Shown here piece after piece: positions 35,889 to 48,800 of a stretch of 64,000 nt of DNA. The DNA is from Echinococcus granulosus (lineage: Eukaryota; Platyhelminthes; Cestoda; Cyclophyllidea; Taeniidae), in contig NW_020170381.1 of assembly GCF_000524195.1 (NCBI RefSeq), positions 272,073-336,072 of the forward strand, given 5' to 3'. Under the pieces are notes generated by a model, which was given only the letters and a program-made list of their open reading frames with translations, was not told where the DNA came from and made no database searches. Every line of letters starts with the position of its first letter. Positions within the stretch are counted from its first letter, which is position 1. Position numbers and translations under genes: made by a program.

Positions 35889-36167
35889 CTAAACTAGATT
35901 ATCAATATCTTTTAACACATGTTTTGATAGTAGAGAATGGTAAAAGCTAGCAAAAATATTGTTAACTCCTTTTGGATCATATTGAAAGTCATAGATCGTA
36001 CCTGGGTTACGGTTCACATTAGTTAGATTCAACTTACGATGGGTTTCAAAGATCAAGCGGAAAAGTGCCATGTAATCAGACAAAATTCTTTTGAAATGGT
36101 TGGAGAACATCTCGGAGTTGTTACTACCATAATCTACCCCTTCCGATCCTGACGTCTGTCTGCTCAT
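35889..36167 (-). CDS. Hypothetical 92-residue frame or exon
   Basis: A minus-strand frame beginning MSRQTSGSEGVDYGSNNSEM and ending KDIDNLV. It has non-repetitive, protein-like composition with helical stretches (FKRILSDYMALFRLIFETH, IFASFYHSLLSK). CAG lies two bases before the ATG, which would fit an acceptor. I do not recognise the family. The NNSEMFSNHF...Y pattern is faintly like the N-terminal helical region of glypicans, but I would not name it on that. It could also be chance. Confidence 0.3.
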   Translation of the reverse strand: MSRQTSGSEGVDYGSNNSEMFSNHFKRILSDYMALFRLIFETHRKLNLTNVNRNPGTIYDFQYDPKGVNNIFASFYHSLLSKHVLKDIDNLV

Positions 36168-37846
36168 TTCTGCGGTTGGATCCCCCTCAAGCGTGTCCTG
36201 AGGTGCCCCCGTCCACGATGCGATGGCACTTCTTTGGGAAAAAGGGGGGATGAGAAAGAGGGAGAAGAGAGGCGCTTGTCTCGCTTCCCACCTTCACCCC
36301 GCTCCCCTCTGATTGGCCCGTGGGAGAGGGCGCAAACGCGCATGATCGTGCATCTGACCAATACGCTTTGGGATTCTCAAGCATACGTGGCCATTAACAT
36401 TTTTAAAAAGTGGGAGAATTTCTTTTCACCACCACTATCAGCATGAAGGAAATTAGTTGATTGAGTCATTTTTTTTGAAAACCATTAATCAATTAATCGT
36501 TTGGGTTCAAAATATTGAGCGTTAAGTAAATAGTTGAACTAACCCTGCAAAATAGGTGCACAAGTGGCAATTATCTCACCAAATTACACAACTTCCTAAA
36601 GAAGTCATAATTTTATTCTTTAAAAAGTGATGAGGACACATTTAATATTTGAATAACACCCACAATTACTCATTAATATTTGCATGTGAGAAGCTGATGG
36701 TGTTTAGATAAGGCGTAACAAAAAGTTGCCGACCAAAGTCACCTAAGTAACATCCTAAGTCCAAAACAATATTTAATTAACGAGTACGGATAATATCAAA
36801 TCAGATAAAGCCGCATTTGTGAAATATTAGAAGAATAAAAATGAATTTATACGTTAGTACACTTTCCCCTCCTAGATAGCACACAGAATTCCGGAATTAG
36901 AAAAATAATGCATACTTTTAATCAAATGAATGGCTTCAATGCAATTCACCTCCAATTATCCAGTAACTTTGACCCTATCAGCATAGCTTGTGACGGATAC
37001 CCGTTTTTGAGACCTATTAAAACATGACCTGAAAACTTGAGGCTTTTAAGCATAGGAATTTGCTCTGGCCTGGATGCATGTTATGGCTGTGCAAAAACTC
37101 CACATTCCTATACAAGCATGATTACAGAGTAGTTATAAAATACATTTCGGGTACTTAAGTGTAGGAATATTTGCCACGTTTTAAAAGTAAATCATTTGAT
37201 GTTCATAAATAAAATCTACATTGGAAAGGCCAATATTTTCTGTTAAATCTGCAGTAAAGTATTTGAAAATAAGTAAAAGCACAAAAACAACTAGTGAATT
37301 TTAAAGTCGTCACGGAGATTAAATTTTACAGACCATTTAACTGTAAAATATTATGTGTGGCATCCCAAGTCTTCCCCAAAGGTGTAAAAAGCCAAAGCAC
37401 TTTGGAAGAATCCATACGCATAATGCACAGAGGAGATAAAAGGCCCGAGGACCACTCCATAGGGCGGGAGTGCGGCCTGCAGCCTCAAGTGTCCGCGCGG
37501 TTAAACAAAGTTACAATGCACTGCACATGATCTGACGTCAATTTATTGATGCGACATTAACAAAGCTCGACACTGTTTTATTCATGGGTGATTCAATGTA
37601 ATTTCGAAAATGCCCGTCTTCATTCGAAGGGATTGCCGAACATTGATTTACTACCGAAGAACACCTGGATGAGTTTATTAAATTGTTAAGATCAGGTTTT
37701 TGGTCACCAATGCGCCCAAGCAATAAGTAATATAAGGGATGAAATAATAAAATGCCGTAGAAACAGCTGTGAAGTTCATGCCACAGACCACGGTGCCGTC
37801 ACCTTTTGTGCAAAGCTTCCAGCTTGCTAACCTTGATCCAGTGACT

Positions 37847-38037
37847 GTGCAATGCGATGGTTGTTTATCTCTCGGTATTGGCGAGGAGCCACTTTTAGGT
37901 TTGGCCTTTGTACCACGCCCGATGGGCTGGCCTTCGGGCCATGCCAGTGGCCCAAATACCTTCTCTATGCTGAATATATGTATTCTGCCAGAGCATTATG
38001 GCTTCTTTCGGCTTCAGGGAAGTCTCGGGACGCTACA
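37847..38037 (+). repeat. Dispersed repeat, 3' part
   Basis: Starts GTGCAATGCGATGG and ends TCTCGGGACGCTAC. It matches the right half of 27475-27914, sharing GGGCCATGCCA and TTCGGCTTCAGG-type segments. It is diverged, with GCC-rich replacements near the middle and a shortened TA run. Confidence 0.65.
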
Positions 38038-38360
38038 GCTGTTGTCATTTCGATGGTGTGAAAAAAAGCAAACTACTGAGTCCCAGGATTTCTTTAAAAT
38101 AGCACAAGGTGGAGGAAAAATAATACAAAGCAAACGTTAAACACACTATGGTTTTTTATTACTAAGCAATGCAAAATGTAGTTAATGAAATTTGCATTAC
38201 CGTATATTCTAAAAATTATTGAGTAATTTTATGTGCAAGACCTATTAGTTGCATCAGACAACTAAGATTGCTTATTGTTAAATGAATATCGCTAAAGATG
38301 CGAAAGAATTTACCAACCTAGGCAAACCCAAAATCTCCAGTAATGCAAGCCAAATGAAAC

Positions 38361-38553
38361 ACGATAGTGGTTTATCCCTCAATTCTGGTGAGGCGACACT
38401 TATGTACTTGGAATTAATCCCCTTGTACCTCGCTGGGTGGGCTAGCCTTTTGGGCCATGCCAATAGCCCAGACACCTTCTCTGCGCTGAATATATATATA
38501 TTCTGCCCGAGTATTTTGTCTTCTTTCGTCTTCAGGGAGTCTCAGGACGCTAC
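38361..38553 (+). repeat. Dispersed repeat, 3' part
   Basis: Starts ACGATAGTGGTTTATCCCTC and ends TCAGGACGCTACA. It is close to the right half of 27475-27914 and to the reverse strand of 56146-56339, including CTCGCTGGGTGGG and the TATATATA run. It lies only about 320 bp after another copy in the same orientation. Confidence 0.7.
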
Positions 38554-39767
38554 ACAAATGCGAAGGACTAATGCGTCGGTAACTCTTCTTCTCTTTCAAA
38601 TGTAACAGAATGGATTTGTTTGAATATGAATTAATTTTAAAAAAATGTCTGCTTGAAAACATTTCTGCGTTATGGAAAGTCTTCCATCAGGAAAAATATA
38701 AATGACGCTATTTATGGTCCATGGAAGTAATATATGGCTAGTACAAAGCGTAAAAGAGTTAGAAAAGTGCCTGAGTGATCGATAAAATACCTTCTTTTGG
38801 ATCTGCATTCTATCCGTTCCCTCAAAATATGACTGTAAATGCCTTACTACACCCAAGATAGATTCAAATTACGGAATTTGGGTTAAATCAGACAACCTGT
38901 CACAATTATCCAATAATTATTTGCTTTCCCATGAAACGCAATAAATAAGTTAGGTGCATATTTTTCTCAGTGGTAAAACATCTTTGAACGTACTGTTATG
39001 CATTCGTTTGGTTTAATTATAGAGTACATAACTTCAAATAACCAATGAGAAATGTTGGTGTTTGGCTGCGGCCCCGTGACCGCGTATTTAAGTGTAAAAT
39101 TCTCTTTTGTTATTCGCTACTCAATAACGCGGATGTGGAACTGGGTGGCATTTCGGACTCTTTTGAAATGAACACCTACATAGGCTGGTTGTAGTGTTTT
39201 ATGGTGTCTTGTTCCGTCTTCCGGTGTTGCGGACTTAACATCAGTTGCATTCACTTCCTAACTTCGGTGTAAACGCATACGCTTCATAGGGTTTTCCATT
39301 GTTGTAAATATCAGCAAGCACTTACACAAAGCATTCATCGTTCCCTTCTCCTCCCTTTGTTCGTGTTAGTAGGTGGTTGCCTTGTCTAGTGACTGTTTGT
39401 TCGTGTTTTTCAACATTGTCTGCATTCGAAATACTAATAGGATTGTGCCGATTTCTGGTTATATGTAACGCGTAACCCTGATTATAATCAGTCATCCACC
39501 TGTCTCAAAAATACAAAACTAGTTGTGTGGCACCATCGCCTGGGATTTGTGATCTAATGTAATTGAGAATGCTGTAGTTATATCTGTTCTTTTTATCCAT
39601 CAAAGCATATCCACTTTCCGGCGTTCCGTGTCTCGTCCCATGGCTCATTTGTTTTTCGTTCCCCTTGGTTCATATCCCTAAGCTCCCATTTAGCCAACTT
39701 TGTTCTTTATATGAATATCATATTAGGACGCGAGACTTGTTTTTTTTTAGTTCTGGGTTGCATTCCC

Positions 39768-39782
39768 TTCCAATTTTTTTAG
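39768..39782 (+). promoter_or_regulatory. Splice acceptor 9 nt before ZCRB1 ATG
   Basis: The tract CCAATTTTTTTAG ends at 39782, nine bases before ATG (39792). A second similar tract ends at 39750. This fits trans-splicing or a leader intron. Confidence 0.55.
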
Positions 39783-39791
39783 AATCAACGG

Positions 39792-41342
39792 ATGAAAGGC
39801 GCTACATCAAAATTGGCTCCAAGCAAAAGCACTGTATACATATCCAATGTGCCATTTTCGCTCACTAATAGCGATTTACATAAACTGCTGGAGCGTTACG
39901 GACAAATAACAAGGTATGTTATCATGTCATTGCTTTCGAATTTAGCGTGCATTTGTTATTCCCTATTGTAAAGAGTGTGGTTGTCATAGGGTTGGAAATG
40001 TACGATCCTGTCTTCGATTTACCTAGTTTTACACTAGGATTCATGAATTTTTGCACTTCTACCTTTCAACACGCTTATTGAGTGTGATTTCTGCACTTAG
40101 ACACACTCTTAGTGTCTTCCTATCCATTCCTTTAGTGTCATTTATTTCACAACCAATGTTTGCTAACGCTTGTCTCTGAAACTTTTTATCTATTTTAATC
40201 GCTGTTGATACCTTGATATACTTTTAGAGTCACGATATTGAAGGATAAGCTAACCCGAAGGAGCAAAGGTGTCGCTTTCGTTCTGTTTCTATGTGTAGAG
40301 GATGCCCAACAATGTGTCCGTTGTCTCAATGGCTCTGAGGTGAGGCTCTTTGCGATGAATGTTATTTTTTTATCCTTTTTTCCGTAGCCATGAGTTCATT
40401 GTAGATGTTTGGTCGACATATAAAGGCGTCAATAGCCGTGGATAATGGTAGGGCGGCGGAATTTATTCGGCATCGAGAGTATCCTGACAAATCTCGTTGC
40501 TATGAGTGTGGTGTAAGCTTGATCTGCACTTATTTCATCCTCTTCTCACTTACTGTTTGCTCTCTATCTCAGTTGTTCAAGGCTATATTTACCAGTTTAT
40601 CAAAGGCATACTTAAGCATTCCTCGTTGACAAATCATTCGTGTGTATGATGGCTGATCTATTCAAGGCATTTACATATCATTTGCATTTGCACATCATCT
40701 CTAATGAATTTCTTCTTAGAGTATGCCTTAAGGTGAATTCTCTTCCCCATAGGAAAATGGTCACCTGAGCTACACTTGTCCAAACAACGTCTTGGGTGCA
40801 CGTGTACGTCCCAGAAATAAAAGGACTGAGCGGAAAACTCAGCAAGCATCGTCTAGGCCTGTAGCTAGGTGTGTCATTTATGTGCTCACTTTTTTCCTTT
40901 ATCATCAATGTGTATACTTGTAACTGTAAGGAGCCATTTCTTCATCGCCTTGGTAATGTCGATAAGATGTGTAGTCTTGAAGTTTGACCAATGGACATAA
41001 GCTAGCCTTGGTGTTCGCAGTCTTACTATTGACTTACGAACCTATTTGTGTGCGATGCACCTAATAGTACAAAATATGTAGTACACCCAAACTTATGCAC
41101 TCGCATCTGTCGTTTATTTCAATGATGGATCTTTGCTTTGTGCATGCAGTGACGAACAGGAGCTCCTCGAGCATGAGGATGATGCATTAGACGGACAGGA
41201 CGATGTGGACACCTGGAGCGCTGCCGTTAACTTCAGCCGGTCCTTAACCAACTCTACCGCCAGTGGCTCTCCCCCTCGTAAAAGCCGAAGGATACGCCGA
41301 GATTCCTACTTCTCAGATGAGGAGAGTTTCGAAAATGCCTAA
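39792..41342 (+). CDS. ZCRB1: ZCRB1 / U11-U12 snRNP 31K protein
   Basis: Zinc finger CCHC-type and RNA-binding motif protein 1 is part of the U11/U12 di-snRNP of the minor spliceosome in the nucleus. Five exons: 39792-39913, 40228-40339, 40405-40512, 40753-40868 and 41150-41342. All phases match, giving 651 nt and 216 aa; the human protein is about 217. The RRM runs from [12 protein letters not shown] (RNP2) through KGVAFVLF (RNP1) to [18 protein letters not shown]. The CCHC knuckle [14 protein letters not shown] has perfect CX2CX4HX4C spacing and is split by intron 3. A basic/acidic tail ends with [11 protein letters not shown], matching the family's YFSDEE end. Every diagnostic part is present, so the call is firm. 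Confidence 0.97.
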
Positions 41343-44300
41343 ATCCCTTATCAGACTAGTTTTCCTCTGTACATATATCTCTGTCGATCACTAATGCATT
41401 TCAAGTAAATTCATTTTCTGAATAATGTTATCTGAGTTTATGTGGTCCTCGGTGCTATGCGCTTTAAGATTTATTAGTGATTTTTTCTTTGAGCTTTGAT
41501 CTATTTACTAAATTAGTGTGAACGGTTGTCAGGGGGCTCCTTCCGTGCTTTAAATTCGTAGTTAGAAGGGCAGCTAGACCTTGCTCAAGCATTGCTGTTG
41601 CTTTAAGCACTGACTAAGAAGAACCAATAATTGTTTGCCGCATCAGTGACTTTGTTAATGTTTTATCAACTAGTTAAACAATTCCATGCGCATTGGAATT
41701 CGGACCTCTGGGTGAGTCATGAGTCCATAACCAAATCGGAATTATGATTTCCCAAGGTTTGGCCTTGTTTAATGGTTTCAAGTAGTTAGCATTATTAGAG
41801 GGGTTGCAAGCAAAGCACTCAGCTCCAAGCAAACCTTGTTTTCAATAACTTCATGAATGCACTATGTCCAGCGACCCCATAAGTCATGAGGTGACAAAAG
41901 CCAAACTAGAGTTTGTGTTCTAATTTGCTCCAAATTTCGGGTGCTTCGTCGTCACCTGATCCTGCATCTATGCTTCGTCACATTTGGGTGCACTACTCGA
42001 GTGGAAAAGTAGTTAGTTGTGTTTGCCATACGGAATAGGCCGGTGCGACCCCCTGTCCTAGCGCTTAGAGCACCCAGAAATGGCCGATACACGTTTGACA
42101 AAGGTCTTTCAGCAGCTTTTCAGAATGGTCAAAGTGGTGTGTCCTGTGAAGTATTTCCTAGTGAATCAGCATGCGGTGTACAAGGCTCACAAGGTGTCAG
42201 TTTGTTTTTTTTTATGGAAGTAGTTCAGATTTGGATGGCGGTGCGTGTTTGCACGTGTGTGGCTTTTCACACATGGTGATGACTCATCGTCTCTGTGTAC
42301 ACCCTCATTGAAGATTTTCAATGCCATGCGAAGGCCTTGAGTTAGAGTGCTGACTCTGCGACCTGCAGCTCCGAGGTCTTCTCGCCTTTACTTTCATCCG
42401 TTTGTTCGCTTTCATCACGCCTTCTGCCTACCTATCACTCGACTAGTCGTAGGCATAGTTTGTTTCAGCACACATTATGAACAGGTTGAAAAGTTGCGCA
42501 CTATGCGATCCTTTGAGGAGACTTAGCTACATCCCTTAGCAAAGTGAAAAAGCATCCAAATAATTAGAGGCTGCGCCATTTAATCCGATCTTATGTTCCC
42601 TCACATTTGCCTTTAAGCTGCAAGCAATAAGTCTAGTAAGGTATTAGGATGAGTAAAGCCTACACAATTTCACACAAAATTCTAGCTTATTATGAGATCT
42701 CAACCATTGGAAATAAGTAGGAATTTTGCGTACATGTAGGTGATCCCATCGTATGCTGAGTTCCCATACCGTATAATGAAGCCTACGGGATAATGGAAAC
42801 TGGGGAAAAAAACCTTATAGGAAAATACATCGCTTTGAAAAAGGTTGTAATGATATCCTGTTCGATTTTGAATGTACATGAGAAACGGCTGTCATGAATT
42901 CTTCATTTCCCCACTTCTTACCATCATCCACGCTGTGAATACGGCGTTTAACTATAACCCCTTGACAGAACACAGCCGGGTCCGACAGATATGTTACAAC
43001 TTGGAAATGTACATACACACACACACCTTTGCGCATAAAATCCTCTGTATCCAAACCCGCCAGGTACAAATCAAGGAACTCGTGTCCCGCCAAAATGGTA
43101 ACTTTTACTGACTAAATGAGGCCTAATTCACATTCGTTTCACCGTAAACTTCTCGAGAAAAATGTAACAGTGCATCCTTGCGATTCCAATGGGCTTCCCT
43201 TAAGAAGCGCTTAATCTTATTCAAAATAATGACTAGGCCTAGTCGCGTGCTAGTATGGAAATCGTGAAAATGCATGTGAGGCGATTTTACTCTTCTAAGC
43301 CCTCATTAAAACAATGCGCAATACCAGCCGTGAATGACCCTTTGTGCATGCACATTTCAAACGGTGAATGCGGATACTATCCACACGAAAAACAGTCGTT
43401 TGTTCTAAAAGCCAAAATTCGATTACATTATAAAGATACATAATGCCTTAGTAGTTACACAACGTAATTTCTGGTCGAAAAACTGTCATAGCCCTTTAGT
43501 TGAGTAGATCAGATGATTCATTAGCAGGCTTATTTTGGAGTCTAATTCAATAAAATTACATAAATTTACTTGGAAAACACTACTAATTCATGGCCTATTC
43601 TGCGGGCGGCAACCTCATTCAAAATGGTCAGCACGTTAAAAAATGCGATGAAAGATTAGAACTTCAACGGGTTTTCCTCCAATCTCGATAATTCTGGTCT
43701 TTTTTCACACAATTTTTTAGAAATCGCCTGATAATCGTATTCCTGATTTCCGGATTTTGTACACTGGTTGCGGCACTGATGTCTGACAGGCGGAAAGGGT
43801 GTGCGGTCGGTTGCTCTGTTGAAAGCTAGGTGGAGTGTTTTCTATGAAATGCTGGGAATTTTAAGGATGAAATATGGGGCACCATCAAAGCTCATTGTTT
43901 CCGCTATGATATTCTTCAATACATGAACTCTGCGATGCCTCTCCAGATCCAGATGTCTGAATAATACGATATGTACTACTGCAAGTTGCTATGCCATCAG
44001 ACATTGGGGCCATTGGTAAAGAAAGCGAAGCGATCTCCTTTTCGAGCAAAGCCATTTTAACCATTGCAACGGTGTCATCGAAGTAAAAAAAATATGGACA
44101 AATAGAAGCCAAATTAAAGAAAGATCAGTAAAGTTTGTTTGATGTAGAATATGTGCATCTTCAACTCACCTGCAAACCTTGTACTCCACTGTGAGTGTTC
44201 TATACCTCATATGAGCTTCGCTTCAGCCACAAAAAGCCATCAAAAATACTCAACAAAATTTGCTAGAGGGATCATAATACTTTATCTGTGTACTGTTCCA

Positions 44301-45884
44301 TCGACTTTTAAGGTATTTTTTGGCTTAAGTAAACCAGCTGATTTGGTTAGAATCATAGAGAGCGGAAGGTTGGTAACTAGTTTTCAGTAATTCATCTTTA
44401 TCAAATCTACCATCAACCCTACTGTGTTGAGTTTGACTCACCAAAACTATGTTAAGGTCGAATGCAAACAAAATTACTACTGACGAGAAGGGAAAAGCCG
44501 CGCTTATTGATGGTTAGCTAATTCACCAACTGGAACATTTTTATAAGAAAATAAAACATTCCGCATGTTGGTTTAGCCCTTCCTCTCATAAATGGCCGCG
44601 TTGAGCTTTGCTACTTAATGTTATGCCGAACTGCGTGGCCGACCTAATTAGTAAGACAGTTTCTTGTTACGAAAGTCTTCGAACTTCGTAAAAATGTCGA
44701 ATTAAGAAGTGGAGGAGGGCACTTTAGTCCTTAGGAGGCATATTTGATTGCTCCAAATTATGAGGAAAAACGGAAAGTGGTCAAAGTGCTTAAAAAGTGT
44801 ATTATAAACCACCAAAGACAATAGCTCGAAAAACGACTTTAAACATTGGCTATAAGTTCGCGGAAGGATAAGCGGGAGAACATGTTGGATATTACGTTCC
44901 ACTTTTAATCAATTCGTGTAGAGGTGATGAAATGTCGAAGAGGGCTGTCCATCTTGTTTATTATTTGAATGGAAAGGTGGAATAAGTAAGTGTTATGAAA
45001 TGGCAATGCTAACACCAACTCTACTTCATTCCCTTTGCAGATTATAACCCACAGGATCAATTGCCACAATGGATAGAAATATATATGCTTCAACGTCTAG
45101 TCTCGACTGAGGCCCTTTTCGACATCACGGCATTAAATGCTCCCGTTAAGTCGTAATGCTTTATGGAAGGATTTGAATTACCTTGTGCCTTAGTAGCAAA
45201 AAGAACTAGAGAGTAGACAAAATCCAGCAATTTATTTTACCTAGTAGCTCTGTTTGACATTTTTCAAAAGGGCTGGAAAAATTTCAATTTACCATTAGTA
45301 AGCTCCCAATAAATTAAAGAAGCATAATTAAGGAGTCTTTTGACACCGTATTCTTAAAACAATTTGGACATGCAGATGTAGTAGTAATCACACAGCTCAA
45401 CCGATTATTTGGCAAATTATTATTGCACTATTAAAAATGTAAGCCATCCTTTAGTGTTCGGAGGGCCATTTGTGGAAAATAGATTCTGGCGGTCATTCGC
45501 CGTTTACAAACATTATATCCGGTTGAGAAGTCCCATTACATCAATGTGTCCAAAGCAATGAAAGACAGATTGAACGTATTCTCGACATCATTCTTCTTCG
45601 AAACAGGAAATGTAATAAGTAAATTAACAATAATGTCCTAATTTGAGTGGATGCAGCTAAAGCGCCCGTGCTCTTGGAATTAAAAACAGAACATTTTCTT
45701 CTTGAATTAGAAACAACTCTTATCTTTTTAATTGTCAAAACAAGAAAATGCTGCTTACTCAGAGTTATGAGCAGGAATCACAACAGTCTGCCCAACCGAT
45801 ACACATACATACACAGATATAGTTATAACGTATTAAACACTGGTTAGTATTTACAGAAGGAATGAGAAAGGTAGTGCAATTTGA
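41343..45884. other. Noncoding region ZCRB1 / tincar
   Basis: About 4.5 kb between convergent genes. Short open frames (42019-42279 +, 42815-43093 -, 43255-43443 +) have no recognised match or splice support. Composition is AT-rich and I see no clear repeat family. Confidence 0.45.
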
Positions 45885-48800
45885 TTAGACTTGGCTGCAG
45901 AGTCTCTCATCAGTTTCCAGTCTGACCGAACTGTGCGCTGTACTTGCTGCAGCTTGACCCATAAAGCCATGTGGACTGCTGGCACGGTCATCGGTTGCAC
46001 CAGCGTCTCCAACAAAGAGTGGGTGGCTGTTTAGATTTAGCTTTCCAACGATACGACTGCCACTTCCATTTGTGCAAACACCGCTGTCGCTGCTGGCGTT
46101 GTTGCCCTCTACCACACCTCCCTCATCGTCTGACTTGAAGGTCACTCGGGCGCCAAGGGCACCCCTGCGGGAGCCGCCTTGCGAAGAGCGCTGTGGACTT
46201 CCTGTTCGGCCCAGCGACGCGAGACTCACGTAGGCGGGGTCCGCTGTGTTCCTCCTATATGGCTGATATGACTCCTCAGAGGCTCCGTCGCCATCGCAAA
46301 TGGTCACTAGTCCTGCTCCCTTTTGTAAGTAGGCATAGTTTGATGGTCTGTCGTACTCTATCTGTATCACGTTGTCCGACCCATCCGATAGTGTGGGTGG
46401 ACCATCTCGAAGTAGCCCCCCCGGACTGGGTTGTTGGGCATCCGTGAAACATCCATACATGGGATTCACTTCAGGAGGTCCCCTATCCGCATAGTTTCCA
46501 TCATAGGGAGTCGGTGAACTGCCAAATGCTAGACTTCCGTTTTGTGGGTGTGCAAACCCATTTTGATATTGCAGCCAAGGCCAGAAGTAGCTTGCGCCAA
46601 GCTGGGCTGCAGCCGGATTGTTCATGAGTGGCCAAGGTGCGAACTGTGAAACACCCAGTCCCAGTCGTTCAGCATGTGATAGATGTTTAGGCGATGTGAA
46701 TCGGTACCGACTACTGGACGGAGCAGGCATATGCAGCAAGCGAAATCTCCAAGCCGTTTTAACCGTAACACCAAACCATAGTACAAGCCAAAGAATTAAA
46801 TATAATATTGAAAAAATCACGTATATAAGTGGAAGTTTGACTTGCGCGTGCCAATAGCACTGCAACATTGGGCCGAATAAGCAGCTTCGGGTTATTGCCA
46901 AACATCCAAAGGCCAAGGCGGAAGTGAGTGAAGGCCAGAATGCAACAGAAGAAGAAGATTTCCCCGTAAGTTTGGGTTGGATACCTAGTGTACTGGCTGT
47001 TTTGGATCGAAGAGTATCGCTGCTGGCCGATAGAGCGGATGGGGTTGCAGCTCTGGATGATGTGTTCCCCGTAACCGATGGGCCTTTGCAGGTCGGACGC
47101 CATACTTTTGTGGTTACGGCTATAACACTGGGACCAAATAGGTCATTACCCTCTACAACACCATCTTCAATCAGTGTAGAACCTTTGCCTTCCCTTAAAA
47201 TAATGTCTCGTGGTTTTGTAGAGTCAAGCTCTCCTGCCATTATCAAAGTTGCGTAGTTGGCCACAGAACGCTGAAACAACAGTTCTCCAAACGAATAAAA
47301 TGCCATCAGTCCAGCAAGAAGTGACAGAAAGCCCACAGCACTTGTTATAATACAAATCCACGTTTCCATCAGCCGTAAATTGTTTGGAATAACGTCAACA
47401 CGGTTTCCATAACTGTCCCGGGTTCCAGCTGTGCATATTTTCGACAACAGTTCTATTGCAGCAGCTTCCAGGAGAATATAGCACCCGGTCATTGCAGTGT
47501 ATAAAGAGAGAAGAGTTGAAAATGATCGACTTGTAAACCAAAAGGGTGAAGCGAAGCGAACTGTGAGTAGCACTAGTGTTACTGCCAAAAGAACGAATTC
47601 GGGACCAAGGTCTGCTGGAATTGATGGATATGGATGGCCGTTGAATTGCTTACTACTTTCTCTTCTTTTATAATTCGAAGCAAATCCAGGAAGAAAGTGG
47701 ATTTTGTCCAAGGAGACACTTGAAAAGTTTAAACATGGATAAATATCTAGCGAGCCACGAAAGCCGTTTAGCAACCAATCCAAATTTGAATGCCAGACGT
47801 ATTCTATAAAGAAAATATTTATAAGTAGATGTTTTCAGCTTCTTTTAAACCATCTAGCTTGTAGCGCATCCTTGCTAATGATGACACAACATTTGAACGA
47901 GCTTACCCCACTTCATAATTGAAATAAATAGTCTGTATTTCCATTGAACAGTGTCGCCATTCAGCAGAGCCATATGAAGTCTCAAAAAAGTAGCTGAGCT
48001 GCTAGACGTGCGGTTGCCGTTTAGACCACTTTGTCCGTTATGCCAGATGAAATTTCAATGCATAAATGTCCGCTAATATGGATCATTCAAATGGTACTTT
48101 AGGGGGTCGGACCATAGATCGGAAAGGGGTTAATTATATAAGACCACAGTATATTTCAAAATAAAAGTGGAGATTTACTGATAAATAGCTGCGTTTAACG
48201 TCTCTTTATTTCGCTAATTGCGCTGATGACATGCTGACAGCGCATAGAGTACTGGCAAGTGATTCCAGCATTCGTGCACGGCGTGTCGCGCCCAGATCGA
48301 GCGAACAGCGGTGCCGGCAGTGCTTGCGCAAGCACGGCAACGCATGGGGCAATAGCATGACTCATCAGTCTGGGATTGACGACGCCCGTCATCGCAGTAC
48401 CGCCTACCATGCTCGCCAAGGGCGAAAAGGGTGAGGCTGCTTCTCCCTCTTCGCCTCATTCCTACCCTGTTGCCTTGGCTCTGTCGACGTAAATGATGGC
48501 CTCGACGCGGTTGAAAGGCAAAGACTGCAAACAACTAATTGCATCACTTTCTCTCTTCGGTCACATAGGGTATTTCATGCAATCTCCTGTCCGAGAGCTG
48601 CCGCTCATTGCTCATTATCTCATGGTGGTAATGAGTAACCCATTTCTTACATAATGATCAACTTTGATAACACCGTAAATTATCTAGATGTCAATGAACA
48701 ATAACATAGCAGGATCCAATTAGACATCTTCGGAAAGCTCACTTAAATGAGACATCAAATTAAAAATTGACTGGAATATCTCTGGGTTACACGAAATTGT

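Larger units (their letters stand above)
36168..39782. other. Noncoding region upstream of ZCRB1
   Basis: About 3.6 kb. It begins with a GC- and purine-rich stretch (about 36200-36330, including a long G/A run at 36233-36272). Two copies of the dispersed repeat lie at 37847-38037 and 38361-38553. A GC-rich patch at 37440-37500 is unexplained. No gene is seen. Confidence 0.45.

Noticed and set aside
37769..38605. Plus ORFs of 123 and 107 aa
   Set aside because: They fall inside diverged copies of the dispersed repeat; similar frames recur in the other copies by descent, not by coding function.
42815..43093. 92 aa minus ORF and overlapping 79 aa plus ORF
   Set aside because: It looks partly protein-like but has no recognised match, and the plus-strand frame is open too, so chance is likely.
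46193..47256. Several plus-strand ORFs (84, 79, 110 aa) and a 114 aa minus ORF
   Set aside because: They are shadows of the tincar-family exon, whose frame has recognisable membrane segments and matches the upstream exon in phase.
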